Source: Bacteroidia bacterium (lineage in GTDB: Bacteria > Bacteroidota > Bacteroidia > Bacteroidales > UBA12481). From it: DNA of 25,743 nucleotides. Positions 8,162 to 16,206 of this stretch are shown in pieces. The stretch lies in the NCBI GenBank assembly GCA_026391235.1, contig JAPLDV010000686.1, positions 1 to 25,743 of the forward strand. The letters are read 5' to 3'. Both the position numbers and the translations under genes were made by a program. The notes below the pieces were generated by a model. It worked only from the letters and a program-made list of their open reading frames with translations, was not told where the DNA came from and made no database searches. The first letter of the stretch is position 1. Every line of letters begins with the position of its first letter.

Positions 8162-9079
8162 ATGAATTTTTATACCATAAATTATTCAAGGTTCAACGCT
8201 GATCTGTGCAAGCTGGAAATGAAATATCTTTTTAACCATATCAATAAAGAGAAGTATTTTTTTTCCGACCGGTCAATCAAGCCTTCCCGGAGCCCTTTCA
8301 TCAAGGAGAGGTTAACGGTTATTTTCGAAGGCGAAAACCTGGATTCCCTTGTTGAACAAGTGGTGGTCAACAAATTTGCAGCGGATCATTTTAAAGTTAT
8401 TTACCAACAAGTAGAGGCCGGGAATGAGGATTATCAGGAGCGCCTCCGAAGCGGAAGAGAACTTGGGACCGTTATTCTCGGGAAGGCGGATGTACGCAAT
8501 CCCCGGGTTACTTTCGGTGTGACCCGCGTGAACGGGAGATGGTTTTTCGGGACGTACGAAAAAAACGATTACCGCTGGCATCAGCATGATAAGAAGCCGC
8601 ATACCTATTCCAGCTCAATCAATTTCAGGGTAGCCCGTGCCCTTGTAAATATCGGCGTGGGGCCCGATACAACCCAAACATTAATCGATCCCTGCTGCGG
8701 GGTGGGAACCGTAGTCATTGAAGCGCTCTCTATGGGCGTTGATGCACAGGGATATGAAATCAACATCCATATCGCACACAACGCACAGCAGAATTTATCC
8801 TATTTTGGCTATCCGGATGTGATAACCGAAGGGGACATGCATACCATTGAGGAACATTTTGATGTGGCGATCATCGATATCCCGTATGGACTCTACCAGC
8901 CAATCACACCTGAAGAACAGCTGGAAATCATTAAAACCGCCCGCCGGATCTCCAATCGTCTGATTCTGGTATCCTTCGAAAATATGGATGAAATGATCCG
9001 GGAGGCCGGCTTTGAATTAATGGAAAAGGCCAAGGTACCAAAAGCACAGCTTGTTCGCTGGGTAAATGTATGTGAATAA
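8162..9079 (+). CDS. TRM11/RlmL-like SAM-dependent RNA methyltransferase
   Basis: 305 residues, cytoplasmic. The C-terminal half is a Rossmann methyltransferase: LIDPCCGVGTVVIEAL (175-190) is the SAM-binding motif I of the TRM11/TrmN class, followed by GYEIN (motif II) and IIDIPYG (238-243) in the place of the N/D-P-P-Y/F catalytic motif of N2-guanine methyltransferases. The N-terminal ~150 residues carry a variable RNA-binding-like region without a clear THUMP signature. The family modifies guanosine in tRNA or rRNA. Ile replaces the first Pro of the DPPY motif, which is unusual but tolerated in some TRM11-like groups. A 107-nt gap separates it from the gene before; it is probably a housekeeping gene unrelated to the sugar genes. 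Confidence 0.8.
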   Translation: MNFYTINYSRFNADLCKLEMKYLFNHINKEKYFFSDRSIKPSRSPFIKERLTVIFEGENLDSLVEQVVVNKFAADHFKVIYQQVEAGNEDYQERLRSGRELGTVILGKADVRNPRVTFGVTRVNGRWFFGTYEKNDYRWHQHDKKPHTYSSSINFRVARALVNIGVGPDTTQTLIDPCCGVGTVVIEALSMGVDAQGYEINIHIAHNAQQNLSYFGYPDVITEGDMHTIEEHFDVAIIDIPYGLYQPITPEEQLEIIKTARRISNRLILVSFENMDEMIREAGFELMEKAKVPKAQLVRWVNVCE

Positions 9080-9113
9080 TATAAATAGAAAAGTGAAATC
9101 GGTCCTGGTGCGA

Positions 9114-10649
9114 TTAGCGGGTTCTGGATGACATCTTTGGACAATTATCAACCGGAACAGAAAAATTAAAAATGACATGACGGTCGAGTTCCTGCCAGTA
9201 CAGGTAAGCCAATTCCTCGACATAAGCCCAGTATTTGTCCGACATTCCAAATTGTTGAACACCCTTGCTGATATCCGCCTCAATACGTTCCGCAACCTCC
9301 GTTTTAAGTTCGATCCTGATTTTTTTGCCGTTAAAGACAAAGATGACCGTCGGGATGGGGAGTACGGTTTTGTCAACCGTAATCAATCCCTGACCGATAG
9401 TTGCACCGGTGCTGATTTGAATCCCATCGTTCAGGCAACTCAACGGGGGCTCGCTTCCGGCATAAGAAACAACTTCGAGGTTATTGACACCGACATTGAA
9501 ATATTCAAGAGCCCGCATCCCCATTTTAACACCTATGATGGAATAAATACCGGTGTGACCATGAATCTCGTTAGTGAGTACCACTGATTTCCATTCTGAT
9601 AATCCAAAATCACTGATCACCCGGGGCAGAAATTCGGAAACATTTTTCTTGTAAAGGGCAGGATTAACCGGGAACTCGGTAAAAACGCGGTTATTCGGTT
9701 TGACACTGGAATTCAGAACAGTTGAGATCAAATCGCCAACATAGGAAACAGGAATGTTCTTTTCCAGGGTAAACACGGCCGGATGCTGGTCGTCACGGGA
9801 GGTAAACACAATCGGACAGGTCAGGAAAAGAGGAACAAGATCATCGCCGAGTTCCAGGTGGATTTGCTTACCGGGATTCGATTCAGCGATCTGTTTGTGA
9901 ATATCAGCCAGATGATCCGCATAGAATGAGCTGGCTGAATCCAACTGTTGTATGAAGGCCGGATCGCATACCAGGTTTGAGCGGTCATTTGAAATAACCT
10001 GCAACGGAATCGGCAGGGAATGGATGAACTTATAACTTTCAGGGTCTGTCTGATAATTAAAGCCATTCTTAAAATCCATATCGTTGTACCAGATAATCCT
10101 TTCCACCATTTGAGTTTGTCCGGGATTATTTCTGAGCCAATCGGCCAGATTGGTGAGTGCTGCCAAGGCGATCAGGGTAATCTTCTGTGGATAGGATTTC
10201 GTTATTTCGGTCATCAGTGAAACCGCCTCCTGATAGGTGGTTGGTTCGATAAAATCATTGTTTCCCCAGGAAACTGAAGCGGCAAACGTACTCCAGTATG
10301 GCAGGGCCTTATTTAAAGAACGGCCGAGACCAACAGGGATGCCCTCGTGATGAAAAAAGGCCAGAAGGCTGCTCACCTTATCAGCTGCCGATTTTGCGGG
10401 CAAAGTGCCTTGGGAGCCGATGATACCGAGAACCCGGGTATCGTTGCAGGCCAATAGTGTGGTTAAGGCCCGAAGGTCATCAATGGCTCCGTCGGTATCA
10501 ATGATTACATGGTATTTTGGTTTACCCGAGTGACTATAAACCATGGGGGCTATCAAGGTCAATAAGAGAACAGGAATGATCCGGATAAATATCGTTTTTA
10601 ACCGCTTAACCCAGGGTTTCCCGGAAATATAACCTATTTGTGTGGCCAT
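9114..10649 (-). CDS. Nucleoside hydrolase-like protein fused to an FmdE-like C-terminal domain
   Basis: 511 residues. Residues 18-40 are hydrophobic, a signal peptide or membrane anchor, so export is likely; an internal start at V14 is possible. Residues ~45-330 match the inosine/uridine nucleoside hydrolase fold: IIDTDGAIDDLRAL (49-62) carries the Asp-rich calcium motif in the form DTDGxxDD. These enzymes hydrolyse N-ribosidic bonds; the usual length is ~310. The extra ~180 residues (about 340-500) look like an FmdE-family domain (PF02663): EIHGHTGIYSIIGVKMGMRA (361-380), SCLNDGIQISTGATIGQG (404-421) and GKKIRIELK. The CPG of the classic HGHxCPG and the Cys of TGCT are absent, so a cluster or zinc site is doubtful. 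The gene stands alone, convergent with the methyltransferase gene. Confidence 0.75.
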   Translation of the reverse strand: MATQIGYISGKPWVKRLKTIFIRIIPVLLLTLIAPMVYSHSGKPKYHVIIDTDGAIDDLRALTTLLACNDTRVLGIIGSQGTLPAKSAADKVSSLLAFFHHEGIPVGLGRSLNKALPYWSTFAASVSWGNNDFIEPTTYQEAVSLMTEITKSYPQKITLIALAALTNLADWLRNNPGQTQMVERIIWYNDMDFKNGFNYQTDPESYKFIHSLPIPLQVISNDRSNLVCDPAFIQQLDSASSFYADHLADIHKQIAESNPGKQIHLELGDDLVPLFLTCPIVFTSRDDQHPAVFTLEKNIPVSYVGDLISTVLNSSVKPNNRVFTEFPVNPALYKKNVSEFLPRVISDFGLSEWKSVVLTNEIHGHTGIYSIIGVKMGMRALEYFNVGVNNLEVVSYAGSEPPLSCLNDGIQISTGATIGQGLITVDKTVLPIPTVIFVFNGKKIRIELKTEVAERIEADISKGVQQFGMSDKYWAYVEELAYLYWQELDRHVIFNFSVPVDNCPKMSSRTR

Positions 10650-10781
10650 TCAGACTATTGTTTAGGGTTACCTGGGTCGAAGATAGTTATGTATTTAATG
10701 ATTACCAGATCGGAATTGAGGCGACGGGTCATTTTCGTTTCGGGTTTAATTATGCCGCGGGAATCTTAAACCCCGTGAGGC

Positions 10782-11066
10782 ATGAAAACCATTCTCGAGA
10801 CTGACGTCGGTTTTATTTGCGATATCCAGGCACCTGTTCGACTCCCAGCGATCGGTCATATATAAGCAGATGAACGGTCGTATCACAGATGCATTGTTAT
10901 ATACCGACAGCTTAAAACTGAATTTGCCGATATTTTTCAGCTCCTTTCGCGCAAAGACATGGCCGATTTTGACGGTATTTCAACCGAGAGTGCCGTTAAA
11001 TTGCTAAAAATGTTTGAAAAAGAGGGTTGGAACCAATGGGAATATCTGATATTTACTATTGGTTAG
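10782..11066 (+). pseudogene. Decayed Crp/Fnr-family regulator (C-terminal remnant)
   Basis: The 428-bp stretch 10650-11077 has no intact gene. Read in shifting plus-strand frames it contains pieces of a Crp/Fnr regulator: ETDVGFICDIQA (from about 10800), then in another frame VIYKQMNGRITDALLY (dimerisation helix, about 10855-10902), then from 10911 FADIFQLLSRKDMADFDGIS followed by TESAVKLLKMFEKEG (winged-helix DNA-binding part), with TAG at 11064. The intact regulator at 23305-24000 has the same order: QKNMAGRISEALLI, LTRQELAEFTGMTKES, VSRILKEFREEG. At least two frame changes and the missing nucleotide-binding barrel mark it as a relic. Nothing recognisable is left in 10650-10780. Confidence 0.65.
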
Positions 11067-11077
11067 CTGGAATCCGG

Positions 11078-12427
11078 TTACAGGTATTTCTTCGGGAATT
11101 TCCAGGGTGAGCGGTATTCTGGCAAGGCTAGTTCCGAAGCTTCTTTGTCCCCGATGATTGTTTCTTTTACCGGATCGAACCGGATCGAACGCCCAAGTCT
11201 TAGGGATAATATGCTGAGTGCGAGGGGAACATCAACCCGGACATGGTAACCCGGGTTGCATGATGGTTGCTGGCGCGACTTGATACACTCGAGCCATTCG
11301 AGTTCATGACCAGGTGATGGCGCGATAGATTTCAGCGGAGCCGTCATTCCTGTCATCCGGTCACCTTCCGGCAAAATTACGTGATTGTCGTAGTCGGTTT
11401 GCAATGTGCCGTTGACGCCATGGAAATAGATACCCAACCTGCGCCTGCTCTCCTGACCTCGTAAAAAATCGAACCCGTAGCTGTTGGTTGAGGATTGCAT
11501 CCAGGTCATGGTAAGGTTAGGATAGCGCATGATAACCTCGTGATTGTCGTATGCATCGCCGTCATCCCTGATGATGAAACGTCCGCCGGATGCACTGACT
11601 TCTGTTGGGAATCCGAGGCCAAGCGCCCATATTGGCAAATCAATGATGTGCGGAGCCATACCGGGAGTCCAGCCACCGCTGAAATCCATCCAGAAACAAT
11701 GGAAGAAGGCATCTTTCACCAGATTAGGGTTGAAGGGTTGCATTCGTGCCGGTCCCACCCACATATCCCAGTCCATTCCTTTGGGTATGGTATTTGTATT
11801 ATTACCCAGGCCAATACCATAAGGAGCTTCGTTCATCACAAAAAATGTTCGCACGGTAGCAATATCACCGAGGTTTCCGGAGCGGATTAACTCAACAACA
11901 CGACGGTAGTTCTCGCTGGCATGAATCTGCGTACCGACCTGGCAGATGATATTGTGCTTATTAACCGCATTACGCACCGCAAGGCTTTCGCCCAGGTGCA
12001 TCGTCATCGGCTTCTGCAGGTATATGTCCTTGCCTGCCTCGCAAGCGGCGATGGCCATGATGGCATGCCAGTGTGCAGGTGTGGCAATAATCACGGCATC
12101 GAGATCTTTATGGAGAAGCATTTCCCTGAAATCAGTATAACCGGTGCAGGTATCCTTGAATCTTTCAACCACGGGATCTAATCGTTCTTTCCAAACATCA
12201 CACGCAGCGGTCACCACAACATTAGGCTGAGATGCACAGACGTTCAAACTCGCATTGCCCAGACCGCCGCATCCGATGACTCCAAGATTAATGCGATCGC
12301 CGGGAGGGATGCCTTGTCCTTTCAGACCATAGGATTGCAAGATGATAGGTGCTGCGATGGCCGCGGTACCGGTGGTTTTTATGAACTGGCGACGTGATAG
12401 GGACGGATTGGTCGTATTCGTTTTCAT
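11078..12427 (-). CDS. Tat-exported Gfo/Idh/MocA-family oxidoreductase
   Basis: 449 residues. SRRQFIKTTGTAAIAAP is a twin-arginine leader, so the NAD(P)-bound protein is probably exported folded. The Rossmann part has NLGVIGCGGLGNAS (47-60), CDV at the end of strand 2, ATPAHWHA (115-122) and YLQKPMTMHL (136-145), the family's E/Q-K-P segment with Gln. The second half is the mixed alpha/beta substrate domain with VGTQIHASENYRRVVELIRS and WDMWVGPA. The family oxidises or reduces sugar hydroxyls, and exported members are common beside glycosidases and TIM-barrel isomerases in Bacteroidota. Its ATG overlaps the TGA of the shifted frame of the PmoA-like gene upstream (ATGA), so the two are probably translationally coupled. 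The exact sugar substrate cannot be told. Confidence 0.9.
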   Translation of the reverse strand: MKTNTTNPSLSRRQFIKTTGTAAIAAPIILQSYGLKGQGIPPGDRINLGVIGCGGLGNASLNVCASQPNVVVTAACDVWKERLDPVVERFKDTCTGYTDFREMLLHKDLDAVIIATPAHWHAIMAIAACEAGKDIYLQKPMTMHLGESLAVRNAVNKHNIICQVGTQIHASENYRRVVELIRSGNLGDIATVRTFFVMNEAPYGIGLGNNTNTIPKGMDWDMWVGPARMQPFNPNLVKDAFFHCFWMDFSGGWTPGMAPHIIDLPIWALGLGFPTEVSASGGRFIIRDDGDAYDNHEVIMRYPNLTMTWMQSSTNSYGFDFLRGQESRRRLGIYFHGVNGTLQTDYDNHVILPEGDRMTGMTAPLKSIAPSPGHELEWLECIKSRQQPSCNPGYHVRVDVPLALSILSLRLGRSIRFDPVKETIIGDKEASELALPEYRSPWKFPKKYL

Positions 12428-12640
12428 AACTTTGGTTTTGATTCCGGGAATGTGAAAGTCGGCAGAGGCGTCACCTCTGAATTAAAGGTATCCCACAACG
12501 TGGAGGACAGATTACGGTCAGGTTTGATTCCGGCATGAATAAAAAGTCGGTAACGCAGTACCAGTGGCTGGCCGCGGACCAATTTGAAACGTGTGCCCGC
12601 TGCCGGGAAAGTAAATCCGACCATGCTCGCCTGGGGACCA
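12424..12640 (-). other. Out-of-frame C-terminal tail of the PmoA-like gene
   Basis: The frame next to the one used by the PmoA-like gene encodes ASMVGFTFPAAGTRFKLVRG followed by QPLVLRYRLFIHAG, which looks like the usual PmoA-family C-terminus (a TFPxPGTR / PLVLRYRLxIH pattern as I recall it). It runs to a TGA at 12424-12426 that overlaps the next gene's ATG as ATGA. The in-frame reading of the upstream ORF instead ends at 12471 with unrelated residues. The switch lies near 12620-12670, where there is a run of six T on the coding strand. A base missing from that run, a small deletion, or a sequencing error would explain it. Confidence 0.65.
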
Positions 12641-13352
12641 CATTTGACGAATCGGAAAAAACGGAAATTTCCTGTAGCTTAGGTGTCTGCATCCGCACGT
12701 TAAGACCTCCGTATAAGGAAGTTCCACGACGGGCAATTGTAATGCTATCCTTTAGTGCAACAAACCGGAACGCAAGATCAATGATTCTGCCCTGCGCCGT
12801 TGAGTGCCAGGCCCGGATGACTGCAACCTCCAGCACGATCGGTACACTATCTTCCCACAGCCATTGGTTTTCAGCTTCGATTTGGGCAAATTCCGGTCCG
12901 TTTTGAAGTTCTATCTTGCCGGTAGGCCGGGCAAAAACTATCTGTAAAGCATGAAGATCACCACGTTTGCTGCCGAAATCCACCTCGGGCCAGGCCCAAT
13001 AAATACCACGATGGTGGGGATGATCCCTGGACCAATCACGTGTTAAAACCTCTCCACCCGGTCCGTAAAGCGGGTGGATGTAGTTGCTTCGCGCGACAGC
13101 ATAAATGCTTGGATTCGCCATAAAAGTGTCACTTGGCGTAACAATGTATTTGTTTGCGGCCAGGGTATCAAGAGCGTCCTTCTCGTAAACCGTCTTGTAA
13201 TTGTAACGAAGCACCGGTTTGCCTTTATCGGATATGGTAATCTGCCCGCTTACCGGGTCCTGGCTTGCCTGCATGCCTGTCCCGAACCTGGATTCACATG
13301 ATGCACATGCGACTAATCCTAAGAGAAGGATGTAAAACTGTGGCTTTTTCAT
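12471..13352 (-). CDS. PmoA-family (DUF6807) lipoprotein, frameshifted near the 3' end
   Basis: The open frame gives 293 residues. MKKPQFYILLLGLVAC has a lipobox (LVAC, Cys16), so the protein is an exported lipoprotein. YIHPLYGPGGEVLTRDWSRD then HPHHRGIYWAWPEVDF (about 91-126) is the hallmark of the PmoA-like family (PF14100/DUF6807), found in sugar-utilisation loci of Bacteroidota and Planctomycetota; the name comes from an old misannotation and no methane oxidation is implied. The function is unknown; the fold is a beta-sandwich resembling sugar-binding proteins. The last ~50 residues do not fit the family, while the adjacent frame does (see the tail feature), so the true protein probably ends at 12424. 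It heads a two-gene unit with the oxidoreductase and is divergent from the transporter operon. Confidence 0.8.
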   Translation of the reverse strand: MKKPQFYILLLGLVACASCESRFGTGMQASQDPVSGQITISDKGKPVLRYNYKTVYEKDALDTLAANKYIVTPSDTFMANPSIYAVARSNYIHPLYGPGGEVLTRDWSRDHPHHRGIYWAWPEVDFGSKRGDLHALQIVFARPTGKIELQNGPEFAQIEAENQWLWEDSVPIVLEVAVIRAWHSTAQGRIIDLAFRFVALKDSITIARRGTSLYGGLNVRMQTPKLQEISVFSDSSNVVPRRAWSDLLSRQRAHVSNWSAASHWYCVTDFLFMPESNLTVICPPRCGIPLIQR

Positions 13353-13478
13353 TCGTAAAATAATCGCAATTTAAGAATGTTATGAACCAAAATAAGTAGT
13401 ACTCCTAAAATGTTTAACGACCAGCCGGAAAGATCGATTCTTTTCAACCGGCAGCAAACTGCAGATCAATGTCCATCA

Positions 13479-13486
13479 TATTTTTG
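13479..13486 (+). promoter_or_regulatory. Candidate Bacteroidota -7 element before the transporter operon
   Basis: TATTTTTG matches the Bacteroidota -7 consensus TAnnTTTG fully and lies 49 nt before the ATG at 13536, in the 183-bp divergent region between the PmoA-like and transporter genes. No clear -33 TTG is present at the right distance, so the call is tentative. Confidence 0.35.
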
Positions 13487-13535
13487 ATATTTTAAATATA
13501 TCTTAACGGGCAATAATAATAAATAGATCAGGGAA

Positions 13536-14846
13536 ATGAAGGGGCATCTATATTCCGCAAAAAAAGGCACGCAGGCGACCTGGATAACAATTGGAACAAT
13601 TGGTGTATTCTTTTTCATTTTCGGATTTATTACGTGGTTAAATGGTATTCTGATACCGTATCTGAAAATATCGTGTGAACTGAACCATTTCGAATCCTAT
13701 CTCGTTGCATTTTCATTTTATATTGCCTATGTAATAATGGCAATTCCCTCTTCCTGGGTGCTGAAAAGAACCGGGTTAAAAAGGGGAATGATGATGGGAT
13801 TGTTTGTTATGGCAGCCGGAGCCCTTCTTTTCATTCCGGCTGCCATAACCCGCACGTATTTCTTTTTCCTGTCGGGCCTTTTCATCATGGGAACCGGTTT
13901 GGCTCTGCTGCAAACAGCTGCCAACCCTTACATCACCATTTTAGGACCTATTGAAAGCGCTGCCCAGCGAATAAGCATCATGGGAATATGCAATAAGTCG
14001 GCCGGGGTGATTGCAACCTATCTGTTTGGAGTGATGGCTTTAAAAGATGGTGACGCCTTGCTGGCAAAACTGAATGTAATGGAGGTGACACAAAAAGCGG
14101 CAGCATTGGACGAATTGGCTGCCAGGATAATCGTACCCTATCTTGCCATGGCAGCTATTCTGGTTTTTGTTGGGGTTATGGTGAAAATTTCGGGATTACC
14201 GGAGATCGATCCCAATGTGCAAAACGCTGGTGACGAAAAAACGGGACACACTTCCAGAACAAGTATCTTTCAATATCCTTTCCTTTTGTTGGGTGTGCTG
14301 GCCATTTTCTGCGATGTGGGACTGGAGATCATCGCCGGAGATACCATTATCAGCTATGGATTAAGTCAGGGAATTCCAATATCTATTGCAAAACATTTTA
14401 CCTCCCTTACGATGCTCGCATCCATTATGGGTTATACGATCGGTATCATTGCCATTCCCAGGTACATCACTCAAGTGAAAGCCCTTAGAACATGTGCGAT
14501 CCTGGGAATTGTTCTGACCATAGCTGCCATAGGGTTACCGAAGCTGGCTTCGGTGGTTTTCATTGCCTTGCTGGGTATGGCCAATGCATTGATATGGCCA
14601 TCGGTGTGGCCGCTGGCATTGGAGGGACTTGGGCGGTTTACACGAATCGGTTCATCCCTGCTGATTATGGGTAATCTGGGTGGGGCCCTGCTGCCGCTGC
14701 TTTACGGCCGCCTGGCAGATGTGGTCAATCCGCAAAAGGCCTATATCATTGTCATTCCCTGTTACTTTTTTATTCTGTACTATGCAACACTGGGGCACAA
14801 AGTCGGAAAGCGGGTAAAGGAGCTTTCAAGAATGGAACTACACTAA
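13536..14846 (+). CDS. FucP-type sugar/H+ symporter (MFS, FHS family)
   Basis: 436 residues with about 12 hydrophobic segments; an inner-membrane permease. FFFIFGFITWLNGILIPYLK in the first segment, SYLVAFSFYIAYVIMAIPSS in the second, and LLQTAANPYITILG in the fourth are typical of the fucose/glucose/galactose FucP/GluP group, which imports monosaccharides with protons. The acidic residue seen in FucP helix 1 is replaced here by the uncharged F-G-F-I-T-W-L-N pattern, so substrate choice is open (fucose, GalNAc, rhamnose or another). The charged cytoplasmic loop GLPEIDPNVQNAGDEKTGH lies between the halves. It is the first gene of a four-gene operon, with only 30 nt to the GH109-like gene, and probably imports what that operon's enzymes release. 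Confidence 0.88.
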   Translation: MKGHLYSAKKGTQATWITIGTIGVFFFIFGFITWLNGILIPYLKISCELNHFESYLVAFSFYIAYVIMAIPSSWVLKRTGLKRGMMMGLFVMAAGALLFIPAAITRTYFFFLSGLFIMGTGLALLQTAANPYITILGPIESAAQRISIMGICNKSAGVIATYLFGVMALKDGDALLAKLNVMEVTQKAAALDELAARIIVPYLAMAAILVFVGVMVKISGLPEIDPNVQNAGDEKTGHTSRTSIFQYPFLLLGVLAIFCDVGLEIIAGDTIISYGLSQGIPISIAKHFTSLTMLASIMGYTIGIIAIPRYITQVKALRTCAILGIVLTIAAIGLPKLASVVFIALLGMANALIWPSVWPLALEGLGRFTRIGSSLLIMGNLGGALLPLLYGRLADVVNPQKAYIIVIPCYFFILYYATLGHKVGKRVKELSRMELH

Positions 14847-14876
14847 ACCAAATATCAAAACACAAAATTACCTGAA

Positions 14877-16187
14877 ATGAAAAACATATCCCGTAGAGGT
14901 TTCATCGAAAGAGGAACCATAGCCACATTGGGGATGAGTATATTGCCGATTGACTTACTGGCAAATAATCAGGCGCAAAAGACAGTGAAAATCGGAGTTA
15001 TCGGAACCGGAGGGCGGGGAACGGGTCACATAGGTACCCTGTTAGGTATAGAGGGTACTGAGATTGTTGCTGTTTGTGACCTGACAAAATCCAAAGCAGA
15101 GAACGCTGCCAATCTGTGCGAAAAGGCCGGAAAAAATCGCCCCAGGATTTATTGCAAGGATGAGCATACCTATAAGGACTTGCTTGACCTGGAGAAACTG
15201 GATTGCGTGATTATTGCAACGTATTGGGATTCGCATGCAGCCATAGCACTTCATGCCATGAATAATGGTATTTATCCGGGGATTGAGGTTCCTGCAGCCT
15301 TAACCGTTGATGATACCTGGCAGCTGGTCGAAATGTCGCAGAAAACCGGTATCCCCTGCATGATGCTTGAGAACTGGAGCTTTCGCCAGGACAATCTGGC
15401 CGCCTTGAATATGAAACGTCTCGGGATGTTTGGTGAAATTGTTCATTGTCATTGCGCACACTCCCACGATTGCATCGACCACTGGTTTTTCGACAGTAAA
15501 ACGGGTGACCAAAAATGGCCCGCTGAATACCTGCTTAAATACAACCGTGATCAATATCCTACCCATAGCGTGGGGCCGGTTCTCAGCTGGATGGATATTA
15601 ACTGCGGAGATGTTTTTACAGAAATCTATTCTACAGCCTCAGCGTCGAAAGGCATTAATGCTTACTTTAAAAGGAAGTTCGGCAATGATCACCCGAACGC
15701 AAATCTGAATTACCGGCAGGGTGACATAATAACCTCCCTTCTGAAAACAAAAATGGGAAAAACCCTGGTCATCAACATGGATATGCAATTGCCCCGGCCT
15801 TATTCCAACCGCTGGATGCTTCAGGGAACATTGGGAGTATATGATGAAGAAAAGAGCTCGATTTATCTGGAGGGAAAAAGTCCTGAATACCATATCTGGG
15901 AGCCATGGAAACCATACGAAGAGAAGTATAACCACAAATGGTGGTCGGGTGATTTTTCGGCCCAGTCGCACGGAGGTACCGACTATGTGATGTTGAACCA
16001 ATTTCTGGATGCGGTAAAGGCTAAGGGTCCGACACCCATAGATGTCTATGATTCAGCTGTTATGACCGCAATTGTCGAACTTTCCGGCATTTCCATTGCA
16101 AAAGATGCACCAGTGCCCTTCCCTGATTTTACCAAGGGTAAATGGCAGACCAACAAACCCTGGTTTGCCCTGGATCAAACCATTTAA
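14877..16187 (+). CDS. GH109-like NAD-dependent glycosidase (Gfo/Idh/MocA fold), Tat-exported
   Basis: 436 residues. SRRGFIERGTIATLG is a twin-arginine leader. VKIGVIGTGGRGTGHIG (37-53) binds NAD. Several segments match GH109 alpha-N-acetylgalactosaminidases rather than ordinary oxidoreductases: GIEVPAALTVDDTWQLV (135-151), IPCMMLENWSF (159-169) and YPTHSVGPVLSWMDINCGD (227-245), where Tyr227 and His230 sit where GH109 has its active Tyr/His pair. GH109 enzymes cleave terminal alpha-GalNAc by transient oxidation at C3, elimination and re-addition, with bound NAD recycled. ENWSF replaces the usual ENxxY, so the substrate may differ from blood-group A antigen. It lies in the transporter operon, and a GH101-like gene nearby supports a GalNAc theme. 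Alternative: a relative with another sugar. Confidence 0.8.
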   Translation: MKNISRRGFIERGTIATLGMSILPIDLLANNQAQKTVKIGVIGTGGRGTGHIGTLLGIEGTEIVAVCDLTKSKAENAANLCEKAGKNRPRIYCKDEHTYKDLLDLEKLDCVIIATYWDSHAAIALHAMNNGIYPGIEVPAALTVDDTWQLVEMSQKTGIPCMMLENWSFRQDNLAALNMKRLGMFGEIVHCHCAHSHDCIDHWFFDSKTGDQKWPAEYLLKYNRDQYPTHSVGPVLSWMDINCGDVFTEIYSTASASKGINAYFKRKFGNDHPNANLNYRQGDIITSLLKTKMGKTLVINMDMQLPRPYSNRWMLQGTLGVYDEEKSSIYLEGKSPEYHIWEPWKPYEEKYNHKWWSGDFSAQSHGGTDYVMLNQFLDAVKAKGPTPIDVYDSAVMTAIVELSGISIAKDAPVPFPDFTKGKWQTNKPWFALDQTI

Positions 16188-16206
16188 TTCTAAAGCGAAC
16201 TTACTA

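Noticed and set aside
10650..10781. Remaining part of the cNMP barrel in the Crp/Fnr relic
   Set aside because: I could not find a frame with recognisable barrel residues, so the relic is limited to about 10782-11066.
12640..12670. Programmed -1 ribosomal frameshifting at the T-run
   Set aside because: The zero-frame codons GTT TTT TCC do not form a classic X-XXY-YYZ slippery heptamer, and no stimulatory hairpin is evident.
16072..16206. Longer N-terminus for the UroD-family gene
   Set aside because: It would overlap the GH109-like gene by over 100 nt and gives no family-like residues; the ATG at 16207 fits the family and operon spacing.
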